The position numbers were made by a program, and so were the translations under genes. DNA of 21,517 nt from NCBI GenBank assembly GCA_902489215.1, contig CABTZE010000016.1, positions 1 to 21,517 on the forward strand, in the 5' to 3' direction. The notes below the pieces were generated by a model, which was not told the origin of the DNA, searched no databases, and saw only the letters and a list, made by a program, of their open reading frames with translations. This document shows, in pieces, positions 15,502 through 21,517 of the stretch (positions within the stretch are counted from its first letter, which is position 1; each line of letters starts with the position of its first letter). The stretch is from an uncultured Brevibacterium sp. (GTDB taxonomy: Bacteria; Actinomycetota; Actinomycetes; Actinomycetales; Brevibacteriaceae).

Positions 15502-16112
15502 GATTCTCCTGGAAGGGTTCGGGCTGATGCGTACAGCCAGTCGGTCAGCGTGGAGGCAAGATGATCGTGGGAGGGAACGCCGTCCCCGAAAGACTCGGCC
15601 CCGGAAGGCTCGTCCGAGGGGATCTGCGTGAGCCAGTGCTGGGCGGCCGAGTGGATGAAGCCCAGCGCGCCGTAGGACCAGGCCAGTCCATCGGGTCCGA
15701 CCAGGCGCAGGCGAGAGGCAATGAGCTCCGCAATGCCCTTCATAAAAGGGCTGTCAGGGCTGACTGCGATATCGCAGAAGCGGTAGACATTGGGGGATCC
15801 AGCTGCGAACTGGGCAAACGCGAAGACCATGTCGCGCAGTTCGTCCTTCGGGCTGCCCTGCCCGCCGGTGTTCAGGCTGTGCTCAATACGGCCCAGTGCC
15901 CATTCGCCCATAGCGCGGCGCAGCCCGGTGCGGTCACCGAAGTAGCGGTAGAGAACAGTTTTCGACGTCCCGATCTGGGCGGCGATGTCGTCCATTGAAA
16001 GATCGCCGTGGGCATCGACCGCTTTGCGCGCCGATCGAAGCAGGTCAGCACGCCTGCGGGCGCGGTGAGCGTCCCATCGTGCTGCGCGGCCGTCGCGTCT
16101 CTGCGGTTCCAT
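15498..16112 (-). CDS. TetR-family transcriptional regulator
   Basis: A 204-residue repressor-type protein. The N-terminal helix-turn-helix (about 25-65) contains LSMDDIAAQIGTSKTVLYRYFGDRTGL, the standard TetR recognition-helix pattern. The remaining helical domain presumably binds an acyl-CoA or fatty acid. It is cotranscribed with the acyl-CoA oxidase-like gene by an ATGA overlap and is divergent from the thiolase-fabG-hydratase operon. A palindrome of matching type begins five bases upstream of its start codon, so it probably represses both directions and itself. There is no ribosome site before the ATG; GATACT lies eight bases upstream, suggesting a leaderless transcript. Confidence 0.9.
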   Translation of the reverse strand: MEPQRRDGRAARWDAHRARRRADLLRSARKAVDAHGDLSMDDIAAQIGTSKTVLYRYFGDRTGLRRAMGEWALGRIEHSLNTGGQGSPKDELRDMVFAFAQFAAGSPNVYRFCDIAVSPDSPFMKGIAELIASRLRLVGPDGLAWSYGALGFIHSAAQHWLTQIPSDEPSGAESFGDGVPSHDHLASTLTDWLYASARTLPGES

Positions 16113-16141
16113 ACGGCAACAGTATCAAGTACTGTTCGTAT
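16111..16141. promoter_or_regulatory. TetR operator in the divergent promoter region
   Basis: The core is AACAGTA-N5-TACTGTT (16118-16124 and 16130-16136), a perfect 7-bp inverted repeat. It is framed by outer arms ATACG (16111-16115) and CGTAT (16137-16141) that are also inverted but offset by two bases on the left. It occupies most of the 53-bp gap between the TetR and thiolase genes and overlaps -10-like hexamers for both directions, so binding would block both promoters. Confidence 0.8.
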
Positions 16142-16165
16142 CAGATAACCCTTCAGGAGGTTCTC

Positions 16166-17446
16166 GTGTCACAGACCCCGGCCGCAATCCTCGGCGGCAA
16201 CCGCATTCCCTTCGCCCGCTCAAACCGTGAATACGCCGAAGCTTCCGTACAGGACATGCTGACCTCGGCCATCGACGGTCTAAGCGCCCGCTTCGGCCTT
16301 GCCGGGCAGACCCTCGGGGCTGTTGCCGGCGGAGCTGTTCTTCGCCACTCGCGCGATCTCAACATCACCCGCGAGGCAGTGCTCGGCTCAGCTCTCGCCC
16401 CGCAGACCCCCGCTTTTGACCTCGGGCAGGCCTGCGCAACGGGTCTCGAATCCGTCGTCTCCATCGCCCAGAAGATCAAGGTGGGCCAGATCGAAGCCGG
16501 CATTGCTTCGGGAGTTGACTCCGCCTCGGATGCTCCAATCGCAGTCAGCGAGGGCCTGCGCCGGGCACTTCTCGAGGCTTCCCGGGCACGCACCCTGCCC
16601 GCCCGCTTCAAGGCGCTGGCGAGCATTCGCCCCGCAGACCTCGCACCCGCTCCGCCGAGCAATGCCGAGCCGCGCACCGGCCTGTCGATGGGTGAACACC
16701 AGGCCCGCACAACCGCCGCGTGGGGCATCAGCCGCGAAGACCAAGATGCTCTTGCAGCCGCTTCGCACCAGAACCTCGCCGCGGCATGGGACCGCGGTTT
16801 CTTCGACGACCTCGTCACCCCGTACCTGGGATTGACTCGTGATGGCAACCTGCGTCCCGACTCGACCCCGGAAGCGCTGGCAAAACTCGGCACGGTCTTC
16901 GGCCACAGCCTCGACACCCCCGCAACTATGACTGCGGGCAACTCGACACCGCTGACTGACGGCGCATCGAGCGTGCTTCTGGCAAGCCCGGAATGGGCGC
17001 AGGCACACGGCTATGAGCCGCTTGCGTACTTCAAGGACGCCGAGGTCGCAGCAGTCGACTTCGTCACCGGAAACGAGGGCCTCCTCATGGCGCCCGCCTA
17101 TGCCGTGCCGCGTCTGCTGGACCGCAACGGGCTGACCTTCGCTGACTTCGACCTCTTTGAAATCCACGAGGCGTTCGCATCGACCGTTCTGTGTCACCTG
17201 GCGGCGTGGGAATCCGAAGAGTTCTGCCGTGAACGCCTGGGCTTGGATTCGCCGCTGGGAACGATTGAGCGCAGCAAGATCAACCCGAACGGATCGTCGC
17301 TGGCTGCCGGACACCCGTTCGCGGCAACCGGTGGACGGATTGTCGCCTCAGCAGCCAAACATCTGAAGGAAACCGGCGGTAAGCGCGCACTCATTTCCAT
17401 CTGCGCGGCCGGCGGTCAGGGACTCGCAGCAATCGTGGAGGCATGA
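16166..17446 (+). CDS. acetyl-CoA C-acyltransferase (thiolase, FadI/FadA2-like)
   Basis: Thiolase of 426 residues, predicted to cleave 3-ketoacyl-CoA with CoA (or condense in reverse). The active-site nucleophile is C90 in DLGQACATGLES. The conserved His is H334 in EIHEAFAS, the HEAFA variant of the bacterial trifunctional-type and FadA2-type thiolases instead of NEAFA. H383 is in LAAGHPFAATGGR, and the second cysteine C413 is in SICAAGGQG. All four catalytic positions are present. The GTG start is fixed by AGGAGG five bases before it. It heads the + strand operon, one base before the fabG-like ATG, and its neighbours resemble the M. tuberculosis fadA2-fabG4-htdX group. Confidence 0.92.
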   Translation: MSQTPAAILGGNRIPFARSNREYAEASVQDMLTSAIDGLSARFGLAGQTLGAVAGGAVLRHSRDLNITREAVLGSALAPQTPAFDLGQACATGLESVVSIAQKIKVGQIEAGIASGVDSASDAPIAVSEGLRRALLEASRARTLPARFKALASIRPADLAPAPPSNAEPRTGLSMGEHQARTTAAWGISREDQDALAAASHQNLAAAWDRGFFDDLVTPYLGLTRDGNLRPDSTPEALAKLGTVFGHSLDTPATMTAGNSTPLTDGASSVLLASPEWAQAHGYEPLAYFKDAEVAAVDFVTGNEGLLMAPAYAVPRLLDRNGLTFADFDLFEIHEAFASTVLCHLAAWESEEFCRERLGLDSPLGTIERSKINPNGSSLAAGHPFAATGGRIVASAAKHLKETGGKRALISICAAGGQGLAAIVEA

Positions 17447-17447
17447 C

Positions 17448-18788
17448 ATGGCTGACAAATACATTGACATCGCGAATGGCCCGCTGGCTGGAATCGTCAA
17501 GAAGCTCGGCCTGCCGTCACCGGTGAAGCTGCGCCGCTTTGATTCGGGTGCGGCCTATCTCAAAGACCCGATTCTGCTGGTCGGTGCCGGAAGCGCCGCA
17601 GACACGCTGGCTCAGCTTCTGGAAGACAACGGGTTCCGCGTACATCGAAGCTTTGATCCGGCCTACCGCTACAGCGGAATCGTCGCCGACTACACCCAAA
17701 TCGAAGCACCGGCGGACCTCGCAGAGATCACGCTTGGAATCGGTGCCGCTTTGAAGCGCATGACCGCCTGCGCGCGAATCATCACGGTCGCGCACGCCCC
17801 CGATGCCAGCGCATCGGCAGAGCTCAACTCTGCACGCCAGGCGGTCGAGGGCATGACGCGCTCCCTGGCACACGAAATGCTGCGCGGTTCAACGACAAAC
17901 GGCATTCAGCTGGACGGCGTGGACCTCGACGCGCCGAGCGTCCGGGCTGCCCTGTGGTTCCTCCTGTCATCGAAGTCGGCCTATGTGTCCGGCCAGTTCC
18001 TGCGCGTGAACTCAAGAGCCGGTACGCCGATTGATGCCGAACAGTTCGCAGCCCGCGGGGACAATGGCCCCCTGGCGGGCAAGACCGCTGTCGTCACGGG
18101 TGCGGCCCGCGGCATTGGCGCAGCCATCGCCAAGACCCTTGCCCGCGACGGGGCCGATGTCGTCGGCGTTGACGTTCCCCAGGCCGGCGATGCTCTTACA
18201 AAGACCATGAACTCGATCGGCGGTCGTGCCTGCGCGCTTGACGTCACAGCTGAAAACGCCGGCACGCGCCTTGCCGAGACCGTCGGTGCTCCCGTGGACA
18301 TCCTCGTGCACAACGCCGGCATCACTCGCGACAAACTGCTGGCCAATATGAATCAGCAGCAGTGGGATTCGGTTCTTGCGGTCAACCTCGAATCCCAGCT
18401 GCGTATCAACTCCCAGCTGGCCGATGCATGGGGGAGTGAACCGCACGTGGTAAGCCTCGCATCGACATCGGGTATTGCCGGCAACCGCGGTCAGACGAAC
18501 TACTCGGCGTCCAAAGCCGGTGTCATCGGCATGGCCGCGGCGGGCGCGGGAGACTTCGCCGCTCGCGGCGGAAGCATCAACGCGGTGGCGCCGGGCTTCA
18601 TTGAAACCGATATGACCGCGGCGATGCCGTTCCTCACCCGTCAGGTCGCCCGGCGCCTGTCCAGCCTGCAGCAGGGTGGTCTTCCCGTCGATGTCGCTGA
18701 GGCCATCGCCTTCCTTTCAAGCCCCGCTGCCGGCGGGATCAACGGACAGACACTGCGTGTGTGCGGACAGAATATGGTCGGTGCGTGA
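17448..18788 (+). CDS. high-molecular-weight 3-oxoacyl reductase (FabG4-like)
   Basis: Short-chain dehydrogenase of 446 residues with an extra N-terminal domain of about 205 residues, the arrangement of the HMwFabG group (M. tuberculosis FabG4, about 454 residues). It is predicted to interconvert 3-ketoacyl- and 3-hydroxyacyl-CoA with NAD(H). The N-terminal flavodoxin-like domain has a degenerate Rossmann start (ILLVGAGSAADTL, 42-54). The catalytic C-terminal domain has TGAARGIG (217-224), NAG (289-291), N313, S339, Y352 and K356 in NYSASKAGV, so the full tetrad is present. The ATG lies one base after the thiolase stop with GTGGAGG upstream, and its stop overlaps the next ATG. The fabG name alone would mislead, since a role in fatty-acid synthesis is unlikely here. 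Confidence 0.92.
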   Translation: MADKYIDIANGPLAGIVKKLGLPSPVKLRRFDSGAAYLKDPILLVGAGSAADTLAQLLEDNGFRVHRSFDPAYRYSGIVADYTQIEAPADLAEITLGIGAALKRMTACARIITVAHAPDASASAELNSARQAVEGMTRSLAHEMLRGSTTNGIQLDGVDLDAPSVRAALWFLLSSKSAYVSGQFLRVNSRAGTPIDAEQFAARGDNGPLAGKTAVVTGAARGIGAAIAKTLARDGADVVGVDVPQAGDALTKTMNSIGGRACALDVTAENAGTRLAETVGAPVDILVHNAGITRDKLLANMNQQQWDSVLAVNLESQLRINSQLADAWGSEPHVVSLASTSGIAGNRGQTNYSASKAGVIGMAAAGAGDFAARGGSINAVAPGFIETDMTAAMPFLTRQVARRLSSLQQGGLPVDVAEAIAFLSSPAAGGINGQTLRVCGQNMVGA

Positions 18789-19624
18789 TGAGCGCTTCAA
18801 CCTACGCGAAAGCGGCTTTGACGGCACTGCGTCGGGGTCCGCAGAAGGCAACCGCACCCGGGCGAACATTGATCGAGGAACACCGCATCGACCCTGCGGC
18901 GTGGGCTCGTTTCCAGCGCGTTGCCTCCGGGTCTGTCGGCAACAAGGTCAGTCCCGCATATCTGCACACGCTCGGGTTCCTGCCCTCGCTTGAGCTCATG
19001 GCCGACAAGGAGTTCCCTCTGCCGGTGCTCGGCATGGTCCACGTCTACAACCGCTTTGAGCTTCTCGAACCCGTGTGGGTGAACGAGGAACTGACCGTGG
19101 AGACGTCCGTTTCCGCTCCCCGCCGGCATCCCAAGGGTGCCGTGGTCGATATCCACGTCACAGGCCGCCGAGGTGGAGCCCCGGTTTTCGAAGAAACCTC
19201 GGTCTATCTGGCAAAGGGTGCTGAGCTGATCGACGCAGATGAAGGCGAAGCGATTCCGCGCATTGAATGGCAGGCAGACAGCCTGCCAACAGCCCAGTGG
19301 CGGCTCGAACCAGCAGTTGGTCGCAGCTATGCCGCGGTGTCAGGGGACCACAACCCGATTCACCTCAACGGTGTCGCGGCGAAGGCGTTTGGCTTTCCGC
19401 GGCGTATTGCCCATGGAATGTACACGGCTGCGCGTGCGCTCAATGCGACTGATGTCACAAGCGACAAATACGTGTGGGAGATTCAGTTCGCTAAGCCGCT
19501 CCTGCTGCCGAGCACGGTCGATTTCAGCCTGTTTCGGGATGGAAAGAGCATTACGACAGCTGTGACGCGCAAATCCGATGGAGCACCGCACGTGATCTCA
19601 AAAGTCACCCCTTCGAGCACGTGA
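18788..19624 (+). CDS. MaoC-like (R)-3-hydroxyacyl dehydratase/hydratase (HtdX-like)
   Basis: Double-hotdog hydratase of 278 residues, near the size of M. tuberculosis HtdX (about 280). It is predicted to hydrate trans-2-enoyl-CoA to (R)-3-hydroxyacyl-CoA or the reverse. The catalytic hydratase-2 motif is AAVSGDHNPIHLNGVAAKAFGF (182-203) with D187 and H192, followed by the conserved RRIAHGMYTAARAL (205-218). The N-terminal hotdog (LGFLPSLELMADKEFPLPVLGMVHVYN) lacks that motif, as expected. ATG 18788 overlaps the fabG-like stop (ATGA); a longer in-frame start at 18761 would sit inside the upstream gene and lacks family similarity. With the thiolase and reductase it gives a near-complete (R)-type beta-oxidation or chain-elongation set. 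Confidence 0.92.
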   Translation: MSASTYAKAALTALRRGPQKATAPGRTLIEEHRIDPAAWARFQRVASGSVGNKVSPAYLHTLGFLPSLELMADKEFPLPVLGMVHVYNRFELLEPVWVNEELTVETSVSAPRRHPKGAVVDIHVTGRRGGAPVFEETSVYLAKGAELIDADEGEAIPRIEWQADSLPTAQWRLEPAVGRSYAAVSGDHNPIHLNGVAAKAFGFPRRIAHGMYTAARALNATDVTSDKYVWEIQFAKPLLLPSTVDFSLFRDGKSITTAVTRKSDGAPHVISKVTPSST

Positions 19625-19657
19625 TTTCACGCCATAAACGCCGGCGCGAAGTCGATT

Positions 19658-19685
19658 TTGCATTCGTCTGACCAGGGTGTAGAGT
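19658..19685 (+). promoter_or_regulatory. tRNA-Leu promoter
   Basis: TTGCAT (19658-19663), a 16-bp spacer and TAGAGT (19680-19685) form a plausible sigma-A promoter. Transcription would start about eight bases before the mature tRNA 5' end. It lies in the short gap after the hydratase gene. Confidence 0.55.
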
Positions 19686-19700
19686 GTTCTCTGTTGCCCA

Positions 19701-19788
19701 GCGCGGGTGGCGGAATTGGTAGACGCGCTAGCTTGAGGTGCTAGTGGCCACTTATACGGTCGTGGGGGTTCAAGTCCCCCTCCGCGCA
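19701..19788 (+). tRNA. tRNA-Leu (anticodon GAG)
   Basis: A complete class II tRNA of 88 nt. The acceptor is GCGCGGG/TCCGCGC (one G-T pair) with discriminator A19788, followed by a D arm with GGAATTGGTAGACGC. The anticodon stem is CTAGC/GCTAG around loop TTGAGGT, with anticodon GAG at 19735-19737. A long variable arm and T arm GGGGGTTCAAGTCCCCC complete it. The long variable arm with GAG identifies leucine (CUC/CUU codons). The 3' CCA is not encoded. No duplicate of its 3' end is found downstream, so there is no visible att site. Confidence 0.97.
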
Positions 19789-19798
19789 CAGTGTGAAG

Positions 19799-19836
19799 TC
19801 CCGGGACATCGTTCACTCGATGTTCCGGGATTTTTT
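19799..19836 (+). terminator. intrinsic terminator of the tRNA-Leu gene
   Basis: TCCCGGGACATCG and CGATGTTCCGGGA pair over 13 positions (one G-T) around a TTCACT loop and are followed by six T residues. It is a textbook Rho-independent terminator ten bases after the tRNA, and it marks the border between core and accessory sequence. Confidence 0.93.
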
Positions 19837-20355
19837 GTGTGTGTGGCGACTGGTGTGTCGGGTCATCGTTCCCCGCTGTAGATGCTGCACACCCCAAGCT
19901 GGAGCATGTGCCCTGATCTGCAGAACCCGCTGAAACGTGCGGGTTGTCTCTTGCCGCCGCGGCTGCTGGATGGCTGACTATTCCGCGTCTCCGCACCGTT
20001 AACGACTAATCCACGCTTGAGCCGCACGGAGACTCCCTTGAGCAACAGAAACTCCCGTCAGCAGTTGTTGCTAAGACGCAGAACCCGGCTCAAGGGTGTC
20101 GGGCCGTCCGAATATGGGTGGGAACTATGTCGTGAGACACCCGCAGGCCGATTCTCAGCGGCAGGGGTGAACGATGTCCTGAAACCAGACAGTTCGACCG
20201 CCGGGTGCGTATCCGTGAGCGGGAAGCAAATGGTCACACTCATCACATGGTTGCGACCGCAGTACAGCCCGCGCATTGTGATCGCTCCTAGAGGCGAACT
20301 GAAGAACCAATAGGGTGCAGGGGGCGACCTCAACCCGGGACGAGCAGACCCCGGG
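19837..20355 (+). ncRNA. non-coding, hairpin-rich segment; possible group II intron fragment
   Basis: No convincing gene lies between the tRNA terminator and the small membrane gene. The open frames at 20017-20313 (+) and 20058-20333 (-) have low-complexity, Arg/Ser/Pro-rich products without recognisable families. Several stems stand out: AACCCGC/GCGGGTT (19924-19945), GGGTGTC (20094-20100) with GACACCC (20136-20142), and the alternative TGTC-GTGA-GACA GNRA-type hairpin (20128-20139). CTAAG (20071-20075) and TATGG (20113-20117) recall the two strands of the 11-nt tetraloop receptor used in group II intron domain I. No domain V or reverse transcriptase was found. If real, it is a degraded remnant; the assignment is tentative. 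Confidence 0.28.
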
Positions 20356-20400
20356 CCGCTTTGCGGTTATTCAGCCCGGTGGGCCGGGTTCAGTCTTTCG
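20356..20400. repeat. 45-bp direct repeat, copy 1
   Basis: This segment matches 20975-21019 at about 40 of 45 positions, and the last 30 bases differ at only one. It contains the hairpin CCCGG-TGGG-CCGGG. Read on the - strand it would encode a peptide ending ERLNPAHRAE-stop, against EKLNPAHRAE-stop in copy 2, so it looks like the orphaned 3' end of a paralogue of the gene at 20986-21417. Confidence 0.85.
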
Positions 20401-20440
20401 GGACGAGTCCGAAGACAAGCGGCCTAAAGCCATCACGCAC

Positions 20441-20446
20441 TAGAAT
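20441..20446 (+). promoter_or_regulatory. candidate -10 element of the small membrane gene
   Basis: TAGAAT lies 17 bases before the ATG at 20464 and fits the -10 consensus. No good -35 is present at the right distance. If used, the message would have a very short leader of about ten bases. Confidence 0.35.
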
Positions 20447-20463
20447 GCGGGCGGGATACTTCT

Positions 20464-20856
20464 ATGAAAAAGACAACATCCACATGGGTTTCTCGCTTTG
20501 TTCGCACCAGAGTGTTCATTCTCGGTGCTGTCTGCACGTTTGCAGTATCGATGGTCGCGTTTCTTGCTGAGACGTGGCAAGCCGATAACGCTATAGAGGG
20601 AGTGGGAAAATGTCCAGTGAACGGTTCGGGCGAGATTCGGCACTCAACGTCAGCATGGATCGAAACATCATTTGCTCCACCGCAGATAGTCTGTTTTCAA
20701 GATGGATATCCACCCGTTCAGCAGAGCACTCTCATATCGAGCACGGCGTACTATCTGACGTTTGTTCTGCTAGCTGTTGCCCTCGTTGTCTTCATCGTGA
20801 AGATGGCTCATTTCTTCGGATGGTTCAGCAAGAAACCGGAACCTGAACATACCTAA
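20464..20856 (+). CDS. small two-TM membrane protein, unknown function
   Basis: A 130-residue protein I do not recognise. A basic N terminus (MKKTTSTWVSRFVRTR) precedes a first hydrophobic helix (VFILGAVCTFAVSMVAFLA, about 17-35). A loop of about 55 residues follows, with two cysteines (GKCPVNG and IVCFQDG) that could form a disulfide outside the cell. A second helix (YYLTFVLLAVALVVFIVKMA, about 96-115) and a charged tail (SKKPEPEHT) complete it. The likely topology is both ends in, loop out. Base composition is visibly less GC-rich than the core genes, and it is flanked by 45-bp direct repeats, suggesting acquired DNA. The Shine-Dalgarno is weak. Holin, immunity or membrane-stress roles are all possible; none is supported directly. 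Confidence 0.65.
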   Translation: MKKTTSTWVSRFVRTRVFILGAVCTFAVSMVAFLAETWQADNAIEGVGKCPVNGSGEIRHSTSAWIETSFAPPQIVCFQDGYPPVQQSTLISSTAYYLTFVLLAVALVVFIVKMAHFFGWFSKKPEPEHT

Positions 20857-20974
20857 CCGGGTTAGCTTGGTCACGACGTTGCTGGCGCGATGTCCGTCGC
20901 CGACGGCCGCGGCACGACGGATCGCCGACCGCACCCAGCCGTCGCTGATCCGTACTGTGGCTGGTGCAGATGTG

Positions 20975-21019
20975 CGGCTTTACGATTACTCAGCCCGGTG
21001 GGCCGGGTTCAGTTTTTCG
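20975..21019. repeat. 45-bp direct repeat, copy 2, with terminator-like hairpin
   Basis: Second copy of the repeat at 20356-20400, 619 bp away. It overlaps the last codons and the downstream flank of the - strand gene at 20986-21417. On the + strand CCCGG-TGGG-CCGGG (20994-21007) is followed by a five-T run at 21013-21017, so it may also terminate the small membrane gene. Confidence 0.85.
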
Positions 21020-21417
21020 ATTGCCGACATCGGGGTGTCATAGGCAAGAACGTTATAGCCGTCGTCTTCCCCAGGCCAAAGGAACGTGTGGTCGAAGCTG
21101 TCGCTGGCAAGGTCGTATCGGGCAATCCAGGTCTGCCAATCACCACGCTCGGGATCTGCAGTCAGTTCCCGAAGCCGCGCGATCAGCGCCTCGTTGAACG
21201 CCGGATTCAGCGCGGACACTGTGGTGATCCACGTTTCCTCACCGACAAACCGCCATGCCTGGTGAGCTGAGTGCCCCGGCTCGTAACCGGACACAACCAC
21301 AAAACCGTCCCACGGCTTGCGCTGATTGAGTTTCCTGTCCACACGCAGGCTCCGGCCGATGACTTCCAGGATCGAATCGGCAGAGTCGTAATCCACCTCG
21401 AGATCGGGTGCAGTCAC
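20986..21417 (-). CDS. hypothetical acidic protein
   Basis: A 143-residue soluble, acidic protein that I cannot place in a family. It has mixed alpha/beta character and no signal peptide or membrane segment. Many Trp/Asp/Glu residues occur in short motifs such as KPWDGFVVVSGYEPG, WRFVGEETWITTVSALNPAFNEALIARLREL, and HTFLWPGEDDGYNVLAYDT. Size, acidity and the recombining repeat at its 3' end are compatible with an immunity protein of a contact-dependent or polymorphic toxin locus, but no toxin gene is visible, so this is only a guess. The GTG start at 21417 is supported by GGAGGG (21424-21429) six bases upstream. A few near-identical terminal codons are also found at 20371-20400. Confidence 0.7.
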   Translation of the reverse strand: MTAPDLEVDYDSADSILEVIGRSLRVDRKLNQRKPWDGFVVVSGYEPGHSAHQAWRFVGEETWITTVSALNPAFNEALIARLRELTADPERGDWQTWIARYDLASDSFDHTFLWPGEDDGYNVLAYDTPMSAIEKLNPAHRAE

Positions 21418-21517
21418 AGTGTTCCCTCCAGCGTCGCCAGGTGCTTACGGAAAACCCTATCGGTTTCTACGCTTTTCGTGTGGCCGAAATGGACTGAATC
21501 CCGCCGACCGTCCCGAG

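Noticed and set aside
20017..20333. Small proteins on both strands (98 and 91 codons)
   Set aside because: No Shine-Dalgarno, unusual composition, mutual overlap and strong RNA hairpins in the same DNA argue for non-coding sequence.
19701..20400. Integrative element attachment site at tRNA-Leu
   Set aside because: No duplicate of the tRNA 3' end and no integrase gene is present in the window.
20857..20985. Remnant gene on the - strand (peptide including ISDGWVRSAIRRAAA)
   Set aside because: The peptide looks somewhat helical, but the frame is bounded by a stop near 20985, has no start or ribosome site and continues antisense into the membrane gene.

Overview
This is a bacterial chromosomal segment of high G+C. 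Gene content, RNA features and start codon use point to an actinobacterium (Actinomycetota). The evidence is an imuA'-imuB-dnaE2 mutasome, a type B L31 protein, a high-molecular-weight FabG next to an HtdX-like hydratase, GTG and TTG starts, tight ATGA/GTGA overlaps and apparently leaderless transcripts. The genus cannot be fixed from the sequence; something near Micrococcales or Corynebacteriales is a guess. No CRISPR array, rRNA or intact insertion sequence is visible.

Layout. Positions 1-109 are an odd edge: bases 1-79 are a perfect reverse complement of 297-375, inside the first gene. Then comes a + strand run of TSUP permease, SpoU-family RNA methyltransferase and a conserved putative phosphatase (110-2554), with overlapping genes. 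rpmE2 (2729-2986) follows, with a long structured leader and a strong, probably bidirectional terminator. On the - strand lie trmL and pdxK (3117-4435). Divergent from trmL is the three-gene mutasome operon (4499-10036). Its promoter holds an 11/12 LexA box lying between the -35 and -10 elements. Next is metY-metX (10241-12637), the acetylhomoserine/direct sulfhydrylation route to homocysteine, preceded by helically phased TGAC repeats. A single-pass membrane protein (-) with a near-consensus promoter follows.

Fatty-acid block. A divergent pair of units surrounds one palindromic operator at 16118-16136. On the - strand are a TetR regulator and an acyl-CoA oxidase/dehydrogenase. On the + strand are a thiolase, a FabG4-like reductase and an HtdX-like MaoC hydratase. 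Oxidation, hydration, ketoacyl reduction/dehydrogenation and thiolysis are thus encoded together, probably under the TetR protein.

Right end. A tRNA-Leu(GAG) with its own promoter and terminator closes the core region. Beyond it (19837-21517) the character changes to accessory DNA: about 600 bp of non-coding, hairpin-rich sequence, a small two-TM membrane protein flanked by 45-bp direct repeats, and an unrecognised small acidic protein on the - strand. The best candidates for something undescribed are the structured segment after the tRNA terminator, the repeat-flanked small membrane gene, the phased array upstream of metY, and the compact leaderless SOS promoter.
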